A stretch of DNA of 64,000 nucleotides from Fennellomyces sp. T-0311 (Eukaryota > Mucoromycota > Mucoromycetes > Mucorales > Lichtheimiaceae), in the NCBI GenBank assembly GCA_025266875.1, contig JALLLT010000042.1, positions 299,293 through 363,292 on the forward strand. The letters are read 5' to 3'. Both the position numbers and the translations under genes were made by a program. Each line of letters begins with the position of its first letter. Position 1 is the first letter of the stretch. Below the pieces are notes generated by a model. It saw only the letters and a list, made by a program, of their open reading frames with translations. It did no database searches and was not told the DNA's origin. This document shows positions 23,435 through 36,586 of this stretch, piece by piece.

Positions 23435-26254
23435 TTGTATATTACGTGAAGAAAAAAAGAGGGAGGAATCTTGGTACCAATGTAAAATCCTTTTTGTGTT
23501 GGTTGCGAGAAAAAGGGAATTTTTTCGGGTTAACGCCTTTATAGACATTGTTCCTTCTGGTTTCTCCTCTACCCCCATGTATCCCCCAACACACGTGATG
23601 GAACGTTTAAACCAACCGGACCAAAAACCTGGCACCAAAAATAAGCATTAGCCAAGCAAAACCAAGCGGAGACGACAAGTGACATCGTGTGTCTTCATGC
23701 CCTCTTACAGCTCCGCTTTTTACACTATTGAAGGAAAAAAGATACAGAGATGAAGGGCGCAAAAAAAAGGATTAGAGTGGCCTAGATTTTTTCCCTGGAC
23801 CTAATAAAACAAACAAGCAGTGATCCACTGTTACTTTTTTATCATTTCACACCCCCAACGCGCGCCAAAAAGAAAAAGTAGACTTTTCTCGACTAGCACT
23901 TTTTTGAAATGTTTGTTCGTGTGGATCCCTCTCCGTCTTTTTGCTGTCATGGTAAACAGTGAACGAATTTCCCACCTTACTTGTCCGAGTGTAACATGAG
24001 AGTTTGTGCTCTGTGAGATCGCCAAGACCAGCCAGTTATAATTTGTTATTTGTCCGCGTGGATATCTCTTTTGTCGCAAATGGTTTACAGCGTTCGCAAA
24101 TCAAACAAACAGTGTAGTTCTGATCACACTCTATTGATTGGATGTCAATGCGAAAAGAATACTTTTTTTTCAAGTTTATGTGAGAAAAAAAAAGCTATTT
24201 GAACATCCGTCTAATCCACACTTGTAAAAATATTTCCTTTCTAAGAGAAAAATAGCATATTCTAAGGATGCATGGAATTTACCTTGGGATCTTTCTGTTA
24301 CACACAGTCCCTGTAAAAAGGGAAACCATTTCTTCGCGGGATCCCCGGTCTAATAAACGCGTTTTGGAGTTGCATCGTAGTGTATTACAAAAAAAAATGT
24401 ACGCTAGCAGATGGAACCCGCGGCTTATTGTGCACCTGGGGCGAAAGTTGCTTCGTTCTATCATTTTTTTTTGTGCCAACCACCGGACGCAAAGAAATCT
24501 ACTCTATGCTTCTGGTGTCTAGGCTCAAAGTCGTACAAACGGAAATAGCTTCAAAATGGAACTCGGTTATTTCAACCGACACATCCATCCTAATTGCATA
24601 TTGTGAATTTTGACAAGATTTATAAGACGCTTCTTTTAATCAAGATCAGGATGATGATAAAAAGAAAAGAAAAGGAACAGCGGAGTGCTAAGGGAAAAAA
24701 AAGCGTTCCCGATCTCCCTTACATGGAGTCCATCGACGAGATCCGCGGACAGGCCGCAGGGTGAAGATCGAGATCTCGCTCTAAACGATACTATTATGTA
24801 ATATGTAGGGAGTGACGAAACGGTTGTCATGGATATGACAAGCGATGCAAATGATCGAAGTTGCTATTTTGGAAAAGACAGATAAACGGAATGTTATAAA
24901 TCAGGTACGTACCATGGACAAAGTTACACGCGCGCGAGACTAGATCTTTATATATACATGTATGTATAATAAAGGGTAGGATTCAACGCTGTGTGCAACT
25001 GACCCACAGTAAAACGTCATTAACAAACGTCAACAAATCCGAATGTACTATAGCGTTAGTATAGGAATCACGCATGGAGGATAGATCCCCTTCTCGGAGA
25101 CGAACTCTCGCGTTAGAGTTGAGTTTCCGTTGCCCACATACGATCATTTGATAATCCCAATACATGTGGTTTCGTCTTGAACTGGTGGCCAAGACGTTTG
25201 CCTAGTGAATTAGAGTTTATGTTGAAAAAGTGTAAAGCAGTGATATCTTTCTCGCGTCTTGAGCCTTTTACGCACATGATCTTGCTACTGTAATTAACGG
25301 TAAACGCGATCTGAGTATGCGCTTAATAAACTTCAAGGGGTGGTGGATTCGTAGGAGCCCTTATGTGCAAGAGAAAATTTTTTATTTTTACATGCTCCCT
25401 TGTGTGTCTGTCTAGGGACTTGGCCACCACTGAAAATCACTCCCCTTTGGCGCACTTGATCATGATTCTATACAACGTTTTACCCGAAGACTAGGTTCAC
25501 CTATCTCCTCAACGACGACGCGTGGTGGATGCAATGCGTCTATCTTTGAATTGATCACTCTCAACGTTAAAAACCAGCGATCCGATTTCGATCATCCTTG
25601 AGTAAAAAAAAAGAACTTTAACGTGCTATCTTGATAAACACAATGTTTTGAAAAAGGATCCATGGCAAAAAAAAAAAGAGTCGCTTTCTCCTTGGGATTC
25701 CCTCTCCTTTTTTTAGGCATGGTGGCGGCAGGTCATTATGCATGGTGCGAAATTGCTCGTGGTTGAGCCATTACGGTTCACTTGGATGCAGCGCCGATCA
25801 TTCGCAACCTAGCAGAAAGTTAAGTCGGCAATAACGCAGGGTATGCAACTTTGCCTCCGAACCGTAATTCGTAAGCGGTTTACTATTGACAAAAAATAAT
25901 AGAGATTCTTGTTTGAAAACGCATCGATGGAGTAAAAGAGCAACTCCTTTAGCGTACAGGAAGAAAGTGATCGTCGTCATGGTTTCATAGTAACACGAGT
26001 CATTCGTTTGTGGAACATCAGTTGGTCTCCTCTCGCCACCTATCCTCTGGTTTCCGCAGGGCCAGAAGTGCACACACACACGCCATATTTCTTGGGGACC
26101 TCCTTTGCTTCTCCCTTGCCTCTTTTCTTTTTTTTTTCTTTCAATTGCCTTTTTGCATAATCCTCATTTATGCATCATTGTAAGGATCACTCTCCATTCC
26201 TTTAAATAACGCGATCTTTTTTTTTCTTGCATGTTATACAATCCTTTTTAAATC
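23435..26254. other. Intergenic region between divergent genes
   Basis: About 2.8 kb separates the MYND gene (minus) from the START gene (plus). Short frames only, with many A and T homopolymers. The last 170 bases are pyrimidine-rich (26100-26150, 26215-26230) and look like the START gene's promoter and leader. Nothing else is recognised. Confidence 0.55.
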
Positions 26255-29200
26255 ATGAGACAACAACAGCAACAACAACAGCAAAAGATTGCGACACGAC
26301 TTCCGGCACCACCTTCGTTAATTGCGCTCGGACCCGACGAACTTGATTGGGACGACCAATACACGGTAGTGACACACTCGCCGAGTCTTCATGCTCGAAC
26401 GGATAGTCGAGTATCATCCTCCACGACGCGATACAACAACAATAACAGCAGCAGCGCCGTTGTGTTTAGCGAAGATGAAGACGATTCGCCATCGCACAGC
26501 AATAACGTGTTATCATCACTATTTCCAACCATGCGCACGCAGACTTTATCGGGCGGATTTACCGATCCGATGCTAACTTCACCAGCGTACCACATTTTTC
26601 AAGCGGACAATGCGCTATCGACGCTCAAACAAGTGGTAGGCGATGATGGGTGGAAAAAGGCGTTGAAACATAAAAGCGGCGTCGTGGTCCATATGAAAAA
26701 TGGCGTCAACAAAGCGGACAAGACCCCATTGTTCAAAGGCCAGGCGGTGATCCAAGGCTTTTCCCCGCAATCGATCTTTTATGTGATTGGTATGCGCCGG
26801 TTGTGGGATGAAAAGTAAGATGATTCCATAAAGGCGATGTGGGGGTTATTTTTTAACGTGCGAGTCGGTGATAGTTTCGAAGATGGCAATCTTATTGAAA
26901 ACCTCAATGAGACAACTTCATTGACCTACGAGGTTAGCAAAGCAACGGCGACTTCCAAGTAGGTTTCTTGTGTTGCCATGGAATTAATTGTTTCCTGTGT
27001 AACCGCTGACAATGACAATAGACCACGAGATTTGTCTCTCATTGAGAAAATCGAATGCACGCACGATGGAGCTATTATTTTTGCATGCACGAGTGTCGAG
27101 TCATCTCGTATCCCTAAAGTCCCTGGGAGAGTCCGTGCACAAATCAAGGTACATTCATCAGGCCGTCGTTGTACAAAGGCTGATATGTTTCCAACAATAG
27201 CTGCAAGGATGGATTCTGGAACCTATTCGTGGAAGCGTCAATCCAGCAACACGAGTCACCTACGTAGTGCAGGAAAATATGAAAGGCTGGGTCCCTGGAT
27301 TCGCTAGAAAGTCGCTGGCTCGACGTCCTTTGGTGATTGCTGCAATCAATGACTACTTGCAGCGAAAGGCGGATCGCATGCGAGCTCAGAAAAAATCGTC
27401 GCAGCATGTTCCACGACCCTCGGTTTTTGGAACGACGAATACATTGGAGCCTCCTCCAGCAGCGACCCGTCGACCCCATAGGTAAGTATCGTCTTTAATT
27501 ATTTTTCTTTATAGGAGAGTGGCATACTCATAAACAAAGTGGATTAGGATTCAAACGCAACAAAATGCATCTTCGAGTCAGCAGAGTTTGGATTCATCAT
27601 CGATGATGAACCCATCACCCACATCTTCCAACCATTCTTCGGTACGCTCCATACTTGCTGAACCCACGGGCAAGAGTTTGCAGCGAAAGCATATCACATT
27701 TGCCGACACATCGGATATTTCAGACAGAGAAGAAACAGACGTGGCTACGTCGGCCAAACCCACTGGATCTAGACATTTGTATCCATCGCATCGTCATCCT
27801 ACCAAAAAGATCGAGAGTCTGGAATCGTTGAAAAGACTTTCGTCGTCACTGGAGGGATGGACAAGCAAAGGCGAAATCGCTGGTGTCAAATTGTACACCC
27901 AAGCTTTACCAGAAAAAACACCGTTTTTGCGCGGTGATGGCGTGATTGAGGGCGGATGGACAGCTGAGCAATTATGTTCTGTCATTCATTGCTTTGGTGC
28001 CCGAAAAATATGTAAGGTTTTTATTTTAAAAAAAAGTCATCTGCCTATGAAATGCACACCGCCATTGACGATGAATTGAAAGGGGACGAACGATTTGAAA
28101 ATGGTCAAGTTGTGGAACGGTTCAGCCAAAAGGAGTATCTTGTGCACTGGTCCTTGCGGAACATGTTTCCAGTGAGCCATTGCGACATTTCGGCGATCAC
28201 CAGTATTGAAACGAACGCATCGACGGGGGCGATCTATACGGCGAGCACCAGTGTGACGGATGCCATGATTGCGGTGAACAACGGACACATCCGGGGACAC
28301 ACGGACTTGTATGGGTGGGTATTCATGCCCAACGTGGACGATCGGGGGCGTACGAAATCAGTGAATGTAACGATGGTGTGTAACGTGGATTACAAGTGTC
28401 ATGTCCCTGGCAATGCGGCCAAAGTTCTAGAGAACGAAATGATGGCTTCAGTGGCGAATGTGCGCGACTATGTGGAAAAGTATGGGTGTCCTCCGTACAT
28501 TCGAAGGGTGGCTGGCAAGGTGGTAGAGGAAGATTTCGAGACAAAGACCGGCACGTACCAAATCACGTACATTGCAAAGCACGAGCCATCGCAGGCATAC
28601 AAACAGCGCAAGTCCGGTTGGTGCACGGACATTCGGGTGCACAAATCGGTTTATCCCGGTGAATTGGATGTCAAAGTATCGCCCACGCATGGCACGCGTG
28701 TGGAGATGACTGCCGATCACAAAAGCGTGCGTATCTTTACAACCAGCCCGGAAATGGAAGGCAAGCGTGTTGTGGTGCTGCTGACTACCGAGCACAGAAT
28801 GATGAAGGAGCCCATACCGGTTCCCGTTAAATCGGAACTCAGGAAAGAAGATGCCAAAGGTAAAAAAAAAAAGAATGGTTTTACAGCGTTGCGAATGTTG
28901 GTTTTTACTTATTGGCTGCTTAGTACCGGTATCTGTTGCTCCCCCCGTATCATTGGCACTGCCTGTGATTGAGACAAAGAAAGAAGTGAAACGGGAACCT
29001 GAACCTATGCCTGCCACACCCACATCGCCGTCCCACTCTATCCTTAGTCACCCTTTGCATCCGCTCCAAGCTGCAGCGCTCTCCCACGCGTTGCCGCCCG
29101 AAATACCCATGTCACCGACGGCGCTTTCCCACATATCCACCGCATCTGGTAATCTGCAGGTTCCCAAAGGATACATGCTGGTCCCTCAGAGCCATCAGGT

Positions 29201-29380
29201 AACAGGCAAGCATGTCGCCCAAGGTTACGCAACTGACATTGGCGGTTCTTTTTTTTTTAGAACAACAACATTATCATTATATCTGACGAACTTACCTTCA
29301 ACGGACAGCAACTGGCCGTCGTGTTTCTTGCGATGGTGCTTTGCTACTACATGGGCAAATTCGCATGTACATGTGGTTGA
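26255..29380 (+). CDS. Tandem START-domain lipid-binding protein with C-terminal membrane anchor
   Basis: Eight exons (26255-26814, 26875-26958, 27022-27148, 27201-27481, 27548-28011, 28083-28859, 28924-29198, 29261-29380) join in phase to give 895 aa. After a poly-Gln start and Ser/Asn-rich linker comes a first START domain (about residues 105-320): KHKSGVVVHMKN, RRLWDENFEDG, LEPIRGSVNPATRVTYV. A disordered linker is followed by a second START domain (about 420-700) with the same landmarks: WTSKGEIAGVKLY, ARKIWDERFENG. A Pro-rich stretch leads to a last hydrophobic helix (LAVVFLAMVLCYYMGKF) ending eight residues later, as in tail-anchored proteins. START domains hold sterols or phospholipids, so lipid transfer at an organelle membrane is inferred. 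The lipid and the membrane are unknown. Confidence 0.85.
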
Positions 29381-29527
29381 GCACATAATGTCCGGATTTT
29401 AGATACTACTAAAGCTAAACTAATGACTAAATCTATCGTACTGTTTATTATTTACTATTATATATATTTTAAAAAACAAACTTTTTTTTTATTTACTATT
29501 TTGTTTTTGTGGAGCTAGAAAAAATCA

Positions 29528-30814
29528 TTATCGGGCTGCTCTCCATCTTTTGGCTGTGGCTTCGACGTTGTGATCAATCTCCAAGCGGATCTCATCCATC
29601 AAGATATCTGACTTGCGCACCTCCAACAAGGCCTGTCGTTCTGCCTGTCGTATAGCCATCAATTCATTCTCGTCATCCACGGACTGCCTGGCCTCCTTTG
29701 CGCGTTGAACGACGTGATTCTCGGCGTTCCTCCGCAACATTTCCATATCGGACTTGATGGCATCGCCGACGACGCGGACGCGCTTCATTTCGGCGACGTT
29801 CAAACGGGATGGCAGATGGCGCTGGACCGTGCGCAGCTGATCATCCAATTGGGAGCGGGCGTGTTTGGCTGCGGAGAGAATGGCCTGAATCTCTTTATGG
29901 GGAAGTTGTGTCTCATAGGGAGTCATTGTTGCTGAATAATACTCGTCAAATGCGTCCTGATCGGATGCTGTGGGTTGCAATGAGTTGAGTTGGTGATGGA
30001 CGTAGGTCTGGAATGTTTTGGCCTGGTCGAGCGCCAGTGCATGAATGGATTTGGCCCGATCCAAGGCGGCAGTGGCCCGATCCAAGGCAGCTGTTTGTAA
30101 CATTTTGGCCTGGTCCGTCGACCAAGTAAGCATGGAATCGGCATAGGGTTCGATATGCAACTTGTACATGTGGTGGTCTAAGAGCTGCAACACGTCTTGT
30201 TTAATTGGATCGATCGCCGTACATCGTCCGTTTTCCGTCTTGGTGGTATCGCAGCCACGTAAAATGTAATAGGTGACGACAATCAGTATGGATACCGTCA
30301 GCAATCGGTTGAAAAATGTAGCAACGGTCCGCTGTCCAGTCTACCGGTTAGCGTTTTTTTTGTTTCGTGAAAAAAAAACAGAAAGAGCGAAAACCTTTGT
30401 TCAGCTTACCAAGACATCCTAATGGTTCTTCGTTAGGATATAAAAAAGTGTATTATGCAACGAAACGATTTACATTTTGGCGTACCTTTGGCTTATCCTG
30501 ATGGGTGTCTCCTGCAGAATATGCAGTCGTGGCTTGCACAGTCGCATAGGGTATATCGTGGGCGGGTGATCGGGAGAGTCGTTTGGATGGTGTGCTGGGT
30601 GTCTTGACGACTGCTACAATGATATATCGAGTCAAGCGGTGAATACGCGCAAAACCGATAAAGAAGTGCATGCATTTACAAACACGCGCGCGCACTTGTA
30701 AAAAAAAAGCATACCGGAATAGACCTCGTTACTGCTATTGCTGTTTTGAGTCTTTTTGGCCTTTTTGCTGGCTGTTTTGCTTTTGCCATTGCGTTGAGTG
30801 GAAGATTTGCGCAT
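29528..30814 (-). CDS. Single-pass membrane protein with long helical domain, unknown function
   Basis: Four exons (30814-30715, 30613-30486, 30418-30410, 30340-29528) give 349 aa. The third exon is only 9 bases (Asp-Val-Leu), flanked by clean splice sites. The N-terminus is Lys/Ser/Thr-rich (MRKSSTQRNGKSK) and is followed by a Pro/Ser linker. One hydrophobic helix, LLTVSILIVVTYYILRG, lies at about residue 95. The remaining 240 residues are mostly helical, with an Ala/Asp/Arg repeat (TAALDRATAALDRAKS) and coiled-coil character to the end. A type II orientation with a large helical lumenal or cytosolic part is inferred. I do not recognise the family; a nuclear-envelope or ER membrane protein is one possibility. 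Confidence 0.72.
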
Positions 30815-31463
30815 TGTGAATGATATAAACAGGTTCAAAAGGAAAGAAAGAAGCAAGGATAAAGAGAGAAGAAAAGGAGCGAAAAAAAAATAACCGGTCC
30901 CTCACACACACTGTTATATTTTTTTAGGGAGCCATACAGTTTAGCACACAGTTGATACGCACCCGAACCGATTGTCAGTGAGAAACCAAAAGCAAACAAA
31001 AAAAAGAGCGGTGTGACACAGACGTCATGTGCCACTGCACCAGAATGTCAAGTCGTTGAAATTGGGAGAACTGTGGACGAGCTTTTTTCATTCGGTGATC
31101 ACTTCTATTCCAACGCTGCAAAAGGAAACATTCAATGATTCTCGCATGGGATGGGAAAACGAGGTTACACCTTTTCGCTTTACGGTAAGCGCTGGGCGGG
31201 GGCTGTCCCACTTTTGCTTACGATAGCATTGTAGAAAAAAAAGTGCTGCAGAATGAAACCAAGGTGACAAAAGCCAAGCATGTTGTCAAACCTTATAGCA
31301 ACTCTGTAACGAACATTAGCACTCCATGAACAGAGAAGCTCTGTGCTCCTACAGCCTTTCCCCCACCCCTCGCAAAATATTGGGGGAGGAAAGTTGGCAT
31401 GCACTTTTTACCAGGGAGAGAGAGAGAGAGAGTTGCGCAAGGTATATCTTTATATCAATGTCT
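30815..31463. other. Intergenic region
   Basis: About 650 bases between two minus-strand genes: the promoter of the membrane protein gene and the 3' end of the ankyrin gene. It includes a (GA)n tract at 31417-31432. No supported gene. Confidence 0.55.
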
Positions 31464-32591
31464 CTATTTCACGGCCGTCTCTTCTAGTCCGAGATTGCGC
31501 ACTTTTTCCATCAAGACGTTCACGGCATCCTGCAGCAACGGATCGCTCTCACGCTTATCTTGGACGCAAATACCGGAGAGTTGATCAGTGATGCTATTAA
31601 TAGCCTGGTTGAGATGCAGGTCTGAATCCTTCTTTTCTTTTGCAAACAAGGTATCGGAGAGGCCATGGTAGAGTGGATTTGGATCTTGGGAGGGCAAGCC
31701 AAAGGTGGTCATGTGCTTATTGGCCAGATGGGTGACCAAGACTTTGGTGATCTACGGGGGGCAGCGGGATGAATCATTGGGGTGGGGAAAAAGGCCAGCT
31801 AAGCTACTACGACTACTGATATGCTTACCGATTGCAGGTCCTGGTACTCTTGATGTGCATTGCTGTCTATCCGATCATCGGTTCTGTACAAAGCCAACCG
31901 GGTCTGTCGCAGATTATCCATTTTGAGCTTGGCGAGCAAGAGCGGCGTGAGACGGAAAGGATCCGACGCTGGAATACTGGCACCTGCCTAGATGGTCAAG
32001 GTATATGTACGTCAAAACGATAAACATTCAATGGAATGACAGCCCACCTTCCTCCAACAACATCAGGACGCATTGGATATTGCCCGTCAACACCGCTATT
32101 GGACCAAAGCATGGTGGTTTTTTTTAGCCCGTCGTTTCTTTTTTACCCTGTCTCTGTCTCATTCTCTTTTTTTTCTCTCTTTACTATATACCCATGTGCA
32201 TTGGTTGCAATCCATCCGCATCGCCTACGCCATTGTTCACATCCGCACCCGCTCGAATCAGTACTCGGGCAATGGCCGTTGCTTCTTGCAAATCATCTCG
32301 CCTCGCACAAGCAATATGCAACGGAGTGCGAAGGTGGTTGTCCCGCACGGTATCTGGGTTGACATACGACAATGCCGACAACAATGCTTCCACTATTCAA
32401 CGGAAGTTTTTTTTTTCAATCGATCCGTTTCATGAAGTTTTTCTTTGTTGCAAGTTACCATCCGCAACCTTCTTTCGTTTGCAGGCATCGAGTAGAACTG
32501 AATCGGCTGGTGTTAATCGAAGGAGTTCACGTAATCGTTCGGCACGGCGATTGCGTCGGGCCTGACATGATTTCGTAATACGGTTTTGCAT
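31464..32591 (-). CDS. Ankyrin-repeat protein (ANKRD54-like)
   Basis: Five exons (32591-32459, 32392-32192, 32095-32048, 31983-31829, 31751-31464) give 274 aa. A basic N-terminus (QARRNRRAERLRELL) precedes about four ankyrin repeats with recognisable cores: LRTPLHIACARRDD, ARVLIRAGADVN, GNIQCVLMLLEEG and RLTPLLLAKLKMDNL. The C-terminal 130 residues are helical. The 'pre-repeat basic helix, repeats, LAKSKL-like end, helical tail' layout resembles animal ANKRD54, but that match is from memory and modest. Ankyrin repeats bind other proteins; no enzyme domain is present. The proposed start (32591) is the first ATG in frame after a poly-G/poly-A stretch. Confidence 0.75.
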
Positions 32592-34225
32592 AATACGATC
32601 GAAAAAAAAGGGGGGGGGGGTTTGAATGAGTGAGAAAGGAAAGTGTGGATTGCACCAGCAATACTTTTCGGATCAGTGGGTTTACGTCACAACATTTTTT
32701 TTTGGGTGCGTCTCGACCCACCCAATTTTTTTTTTTGGCTGTTTGCACACTATTATGCATAGAATGGATGCTTCGTTCGCAGTTTTGTTGTTGTCACAGT
32801 GGCATGATCAGTTTCCATCATGGAAAATACAATCTCTCTCTCGCTTCGTGCTTGTGCTTTCCTTCTTTTCAAGATGTGTGGCCAAAAAGAAAAGGACCCT
32901 CCCCATCTCCCCCACACATACACAAAAAAGGTGGTACAACAAGTGATTCAATTTGCGAGAGTTTCCATGTTTGATAAGAATAAAAGCTGGGCAATCCGTT
33001 CGTTATGCTTATTCCGTGTAACATGGGCTCACCAAAAGCAGCAATTCGCTTCAACCTGAGCTCCGTGATCAAGGAGCAGAGAACGCCCATCTTTTTTAGG
33101 TCACGCTGGAATGTCAGCGAGTCGTTTTCCACTGGCAAGCAAAAAAAAAGAATGGGTTTGTTTGTAATAGCAGATTCTCCTATACGGTTGAAATATATAA
33201 AACCCAACCACTGGCCGCTCTTTTTTTTTGGTGCGTGCAAGAGAATAAAGATCATGTCTTGAAACTCCTGACAGGTTGATTGCTTATTTTTGCTTGGTTA
33301 CGTGTCATTGGTAAAAGCCAAATCCTCCTTGATTTCAACCTCTGTACACTTGCTCCGGGGGAAAAAAGAGAACGCTCCCCGTTTCAACAAATATACGATG
33401 CGATATCCGTGTGTTTTAATGGAACGTTGCGTTTGAATTACGCGCCAACGTTGGATCGGAAAAGGTCATTCTACGCCAATGCCGATATCGGATATGTATC
33501 TAGAAACAAGGTGCATTTCTCAATCAAGTTGCTAACCCGGTCTCGGGATTCCGTTTGCGGATCAGAAAAACATGGGTGGCAATTTTACTTTCACGGCACG
33601 GTCTGCTATTCATGGAAAGGGAGAGAGATCATGATTGCCAAGGCAACTCGCACTCGATGAAGGGGTGTTGCTAAGCATAGGAACGCGGCACATTGAGTGC
33701 GGCACACACCAAATTGTGGATCTTTTTTCAATGCAAAAAAGAGAAATGAATTGGCTTGCTACTGATCGTGTGATCCAATAGAGTCGATGCTGAGAGCTCC
33801 TGAATCGGATAGGATGGAAAAAAACCACTTTTAGTTATGTTGCAACGTACCAATGATATTGAAACAAACTTTTTTTTTATAAATATATATATATCATTGC
33901 TTAACCATATGATGTTCGCCCACATTACCAAAAATAACAAGTGTGCATTATCAGACAGGCATCGTAACATACAGAATATGGTGATATGTGGAGTTCAACG
34001 CAGCTAGCGGCATGGCGCAACTTTGCACATTTTCAAAATACAAGGTATAAAAAAAGGGGGAGGATGGCCTTAAATTCTAGCCACGCCAGAAGGGTTCAGC
34101 TGTAAGGGCACCTTTTAAATTATCTATTGGGGCTTTCTTTCCACTCCGATTCATCTGCATATTTATTTATACGTCCCTTAACCAGTTCGCAATCACTCCA
34201 TCTCTCTCCCTTCTCTTTCACTCCT
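32592..34225. other. Intergenic region with homopolymer runs
   Basis: About 1.6 kb between divergent genes. It has a run of ten G (about 32611-32620) next to A8, and several T8-T9 runs. Short frames on both strands show no motif. The last 60 bases before 34226 are CT-rich and probably form the leader of the next gene. Confidence 0.5.
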
Positions 34226-35104
34226 ATGGTACAAACACTGGACCTTTCTGTACTATCGCTTGCTGTTCCCACCCAATTAAAAGACATGACGACCGACAAC
34301 ATCTCGGCCATGTGGAATGGTAAGTGGGGACGGTTGTTCTTTTGGTCCAATGCATTAAAAAAACGTGACAAAAACACAGTGTTTTCAAAATGCAAAGATA
34401 ATCTTGAAAATGGACGACGATTGGAAAATCTTAGTTGGCGACTCTGGTATCGGGAATCGACGGTGCATCAAAAAATCGCACCGATCCCCATTGGTCAAAA
34501 GGTCAAAGAAGAATACTGTGAAGCGCCGTCTGCGGGATCATCGATGAACGATTCGGCGGTGAGCGGTTGTGGCCGGTCCGCGAAAGTTTATAGCCCGGTA
34601 GAAGAAACGAACAGACGTGCATCATCGGCAAGAAAGCCGACGACGGAAACGACTCGGTTATCATCTCATGACTCATCCACGCAAACGAGATTTTACATGA
34701 AGGAAAAAACGATACACGACGATGATACTTGCAGCGAATGGTCAGCACAAGACGATGAAACGGTGTTTGCCCAAGATGAGGATGAGGACGATGATTGGCA
34801 TTTTCGGAAACAGATGCCGAAAAAGGGTGACGATCTTCCGAAACGATCGCTCTTGTCCATCATGCTCCAAAAAGAACAACGACATATGCGACGGCCATGG
34901 CAACAAAAGAAACCGCGGATGTATCATCGCCATGGTGACTTGTCCGAAAGTCTCCAGTTCTGTGTCGAGTGGGAACGGCGTCAAAATGTGTCACGGCCGG
35001 TTGCATTATTACACCCACGTCGGGCACCGGCATGTGTTGCAACTAGCCGAGCAACTGCAACGTGTACAACATCATCTTGGTTTGAGCCATTTAGAGGCTG
35101 GTGA
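34226..35104 (+). CDS. AreA N-terminal-like (DUF1752/GATA_AreA) fungal regulatory protein
   Basis: Two exons, 34226-34319 and 34380-35104, give 272 aa. The 60-base intron keeps the frame open but splicing joins the family motif. The start was taken at MVQTLDLSVLSL, after a CT-rich leader. The N-terminal 60 residues contain ISAMWNVFSKCKDNLENG then RRLENLSWRLWYRES, the diagnostic block of the fungal DUF1752/AreA-N domain shared by GATA regulators and by proteins lacking the finger. The rest is acidic and disordered, with KRSLLSIMLQKE and LSESLQFCVEWERR. No GATA finger is present. Role in nutrient signalling is inferred from the family. The last 40 residues in this frame look unnatural and another frame looks better (see findings), so the C-terminus is uncertain. 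Confidence 0.75.
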   Translation: MVQTLDLSVLSLAVPTQLKDMTTDNISAMWNGKWGRLFFWSNALKKRDKNTVFSKCKDNLENGRRLENLSWRLWYRESTVHQKIAPIPIGQKVKEEYCEAPSAGSSMNDSAVSGCGRSAKVYSPVEETNRRASSARKPTTETTRLSSHDSSTQTRFYMKEKTIHDDDTCSEWSAQDDETVFAQDEDEDDDWHFRKQMPKKGDDLPKRSLLSIMLQKEQRHMRRPWQQKKPRMYHRHGDLSESLQFCVEWERRQNVSRPVALLHPRRAPACVATSRATATCTTSSWFEPFRGW

Positions 35105-36586
35105 AGATATCCAGCAACATATTTAACTGGCTGGTCCATGTAATTACTATTATACACCCTCTTTTTTCTTTATCTATACAAATTCTACGTTTTGTGGATG
35201 TGTCACCACCCAATCTATATACATACATTTCTTTTTTATCTCCAAAATATCACACCACATGCCGAAACCTTTTTACTTTCTTTCATGCAGTGTCGATCTT
35301 TGTATTCTTATATTCATGGTACGATCGACACCACTTGGACGAATTCTCGGTTAGAATGGTAATTTGGCTGCGTGTTGTCGTGCTGGTAGCAAGAAGAATG
35401 CTTATTCCTGAAGGTGTATGTAATTCTCTTTTGCTAGTCGTTCACTTGTTGGTTTTAGAATACCAATGACGATCTTTGTGCCGTTTGCCCCCTTCTTTCA
35501 AAAATAACTGTCAAGGAACATGCACCTTTTTTTTTCTGTGCAAAAAGTGCGTCGATGACGACAGACATACATTGTAGGATCATGCTTATGCAGAAATAAC
35601 CCACGCAAGTTCACTTTTCTGAATGCCATAGGGTCTCGACTGCACTGCAATAGCAACGTGGTTGTCAATGGATGACGGCACCATTCCAGTGAATGCAGCA
35701 ACATCATGTACGGTCCTTTTATTATCCGCACCATGCCATACGCTCCTGCATTCATTTAGTTTAGATACATAGTCGCCGATGCCGGGCAATGAAGCCTTTG
35801 CGGATGACGGTCTATCTGAAACATGCATCTGTAAAAGAAGCGAGTCCCAGGAACCTTTCGTTCTTGGGGTGGGTGGGGGGGGGGCCAACAACAGCAGATT
35901 GTTTTTGGGAGCACCGGGAATTCGTGTGTAACGCCCAAGAAATTTAGCTGGTGCTATTGGAACCAGTGGCAAGGTTTTTAGCCTGCAGTGCTTACCCGCA
36001 TATGTCCACTGCTCTCGTTGGGACCGCCAGATGTGATACATTCGAGGGAACACTTGCGTTAGTGAAGCTCTCCTTGATGACGACAGAAATAACCACTAAG
36101 GAGGGTCATATTATTATTATTATTCCGTTCCCAGGGTTGCTTTTTTTACTGCAACGATAGCGATAAACCGGTTTTTTTTAACCTATTACGAAAGAAAGGG
36201 GAGCGCAAAAAAAAGGTGGAGTAAAAGCTGTCTGTGGGTGTTTCGTCCTCCGCAATGAAAGATCCTCGTGGAACGAGCAAACAAAAGGAACACCAGAGCA
36301 TTTTTTTTCTCGTTACCTCTTTCTTCTCTCCTCCAAGGCTTCTTCTTGGCCTGATAGCCACTCTCCTTTCCCATCCATTTCATCTCCTTCGCTCCTTTGT
36401 ACAAAAGATCGTTTCGATCACCATTTTTATGCTCTTTGCCTAAAGGCACACACACACACATATACACCTATACCTTCCTTTTTCTCTCTCTCTCTTTCTC
36501 TTTCTCTCTTTTTATCGCTTGGACCGAGAACAAACAGACAAAGAAGAAAAAAAAGCTTTGTGTACTATATACCCTCATCTCGCAAC
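35105..36586. other. Intergenic region
   Basis: About 1.5 kb. Open frames up to 155 codons on the minus strand (35586-36053) show no motif. It contains a G run at 35871-35883, an (ATT)n tract at 36110-36123 and a long CT-rich tract at 36480-36511 that probably belongs to the promoter of the next gene. Confidence 0.5.

Noticed and set aside
28448..29023. 191-codon minus-strand frame
   Set aside because: Antisense shadow of the second START domain exon.
32626..33255. Overlapping frames on both strands between the ankyrin and AreA-like genes
   Set aside because: Built on homopolymer runs, with Phe/Lys-rich nonsense and no motif on either strand.
35586..36053. 155-codon minus-strand frame
   Set aside because: No motif, low-complexity Pro run from a G tract, no splice partners, and no similarity I recognise; probably chance.
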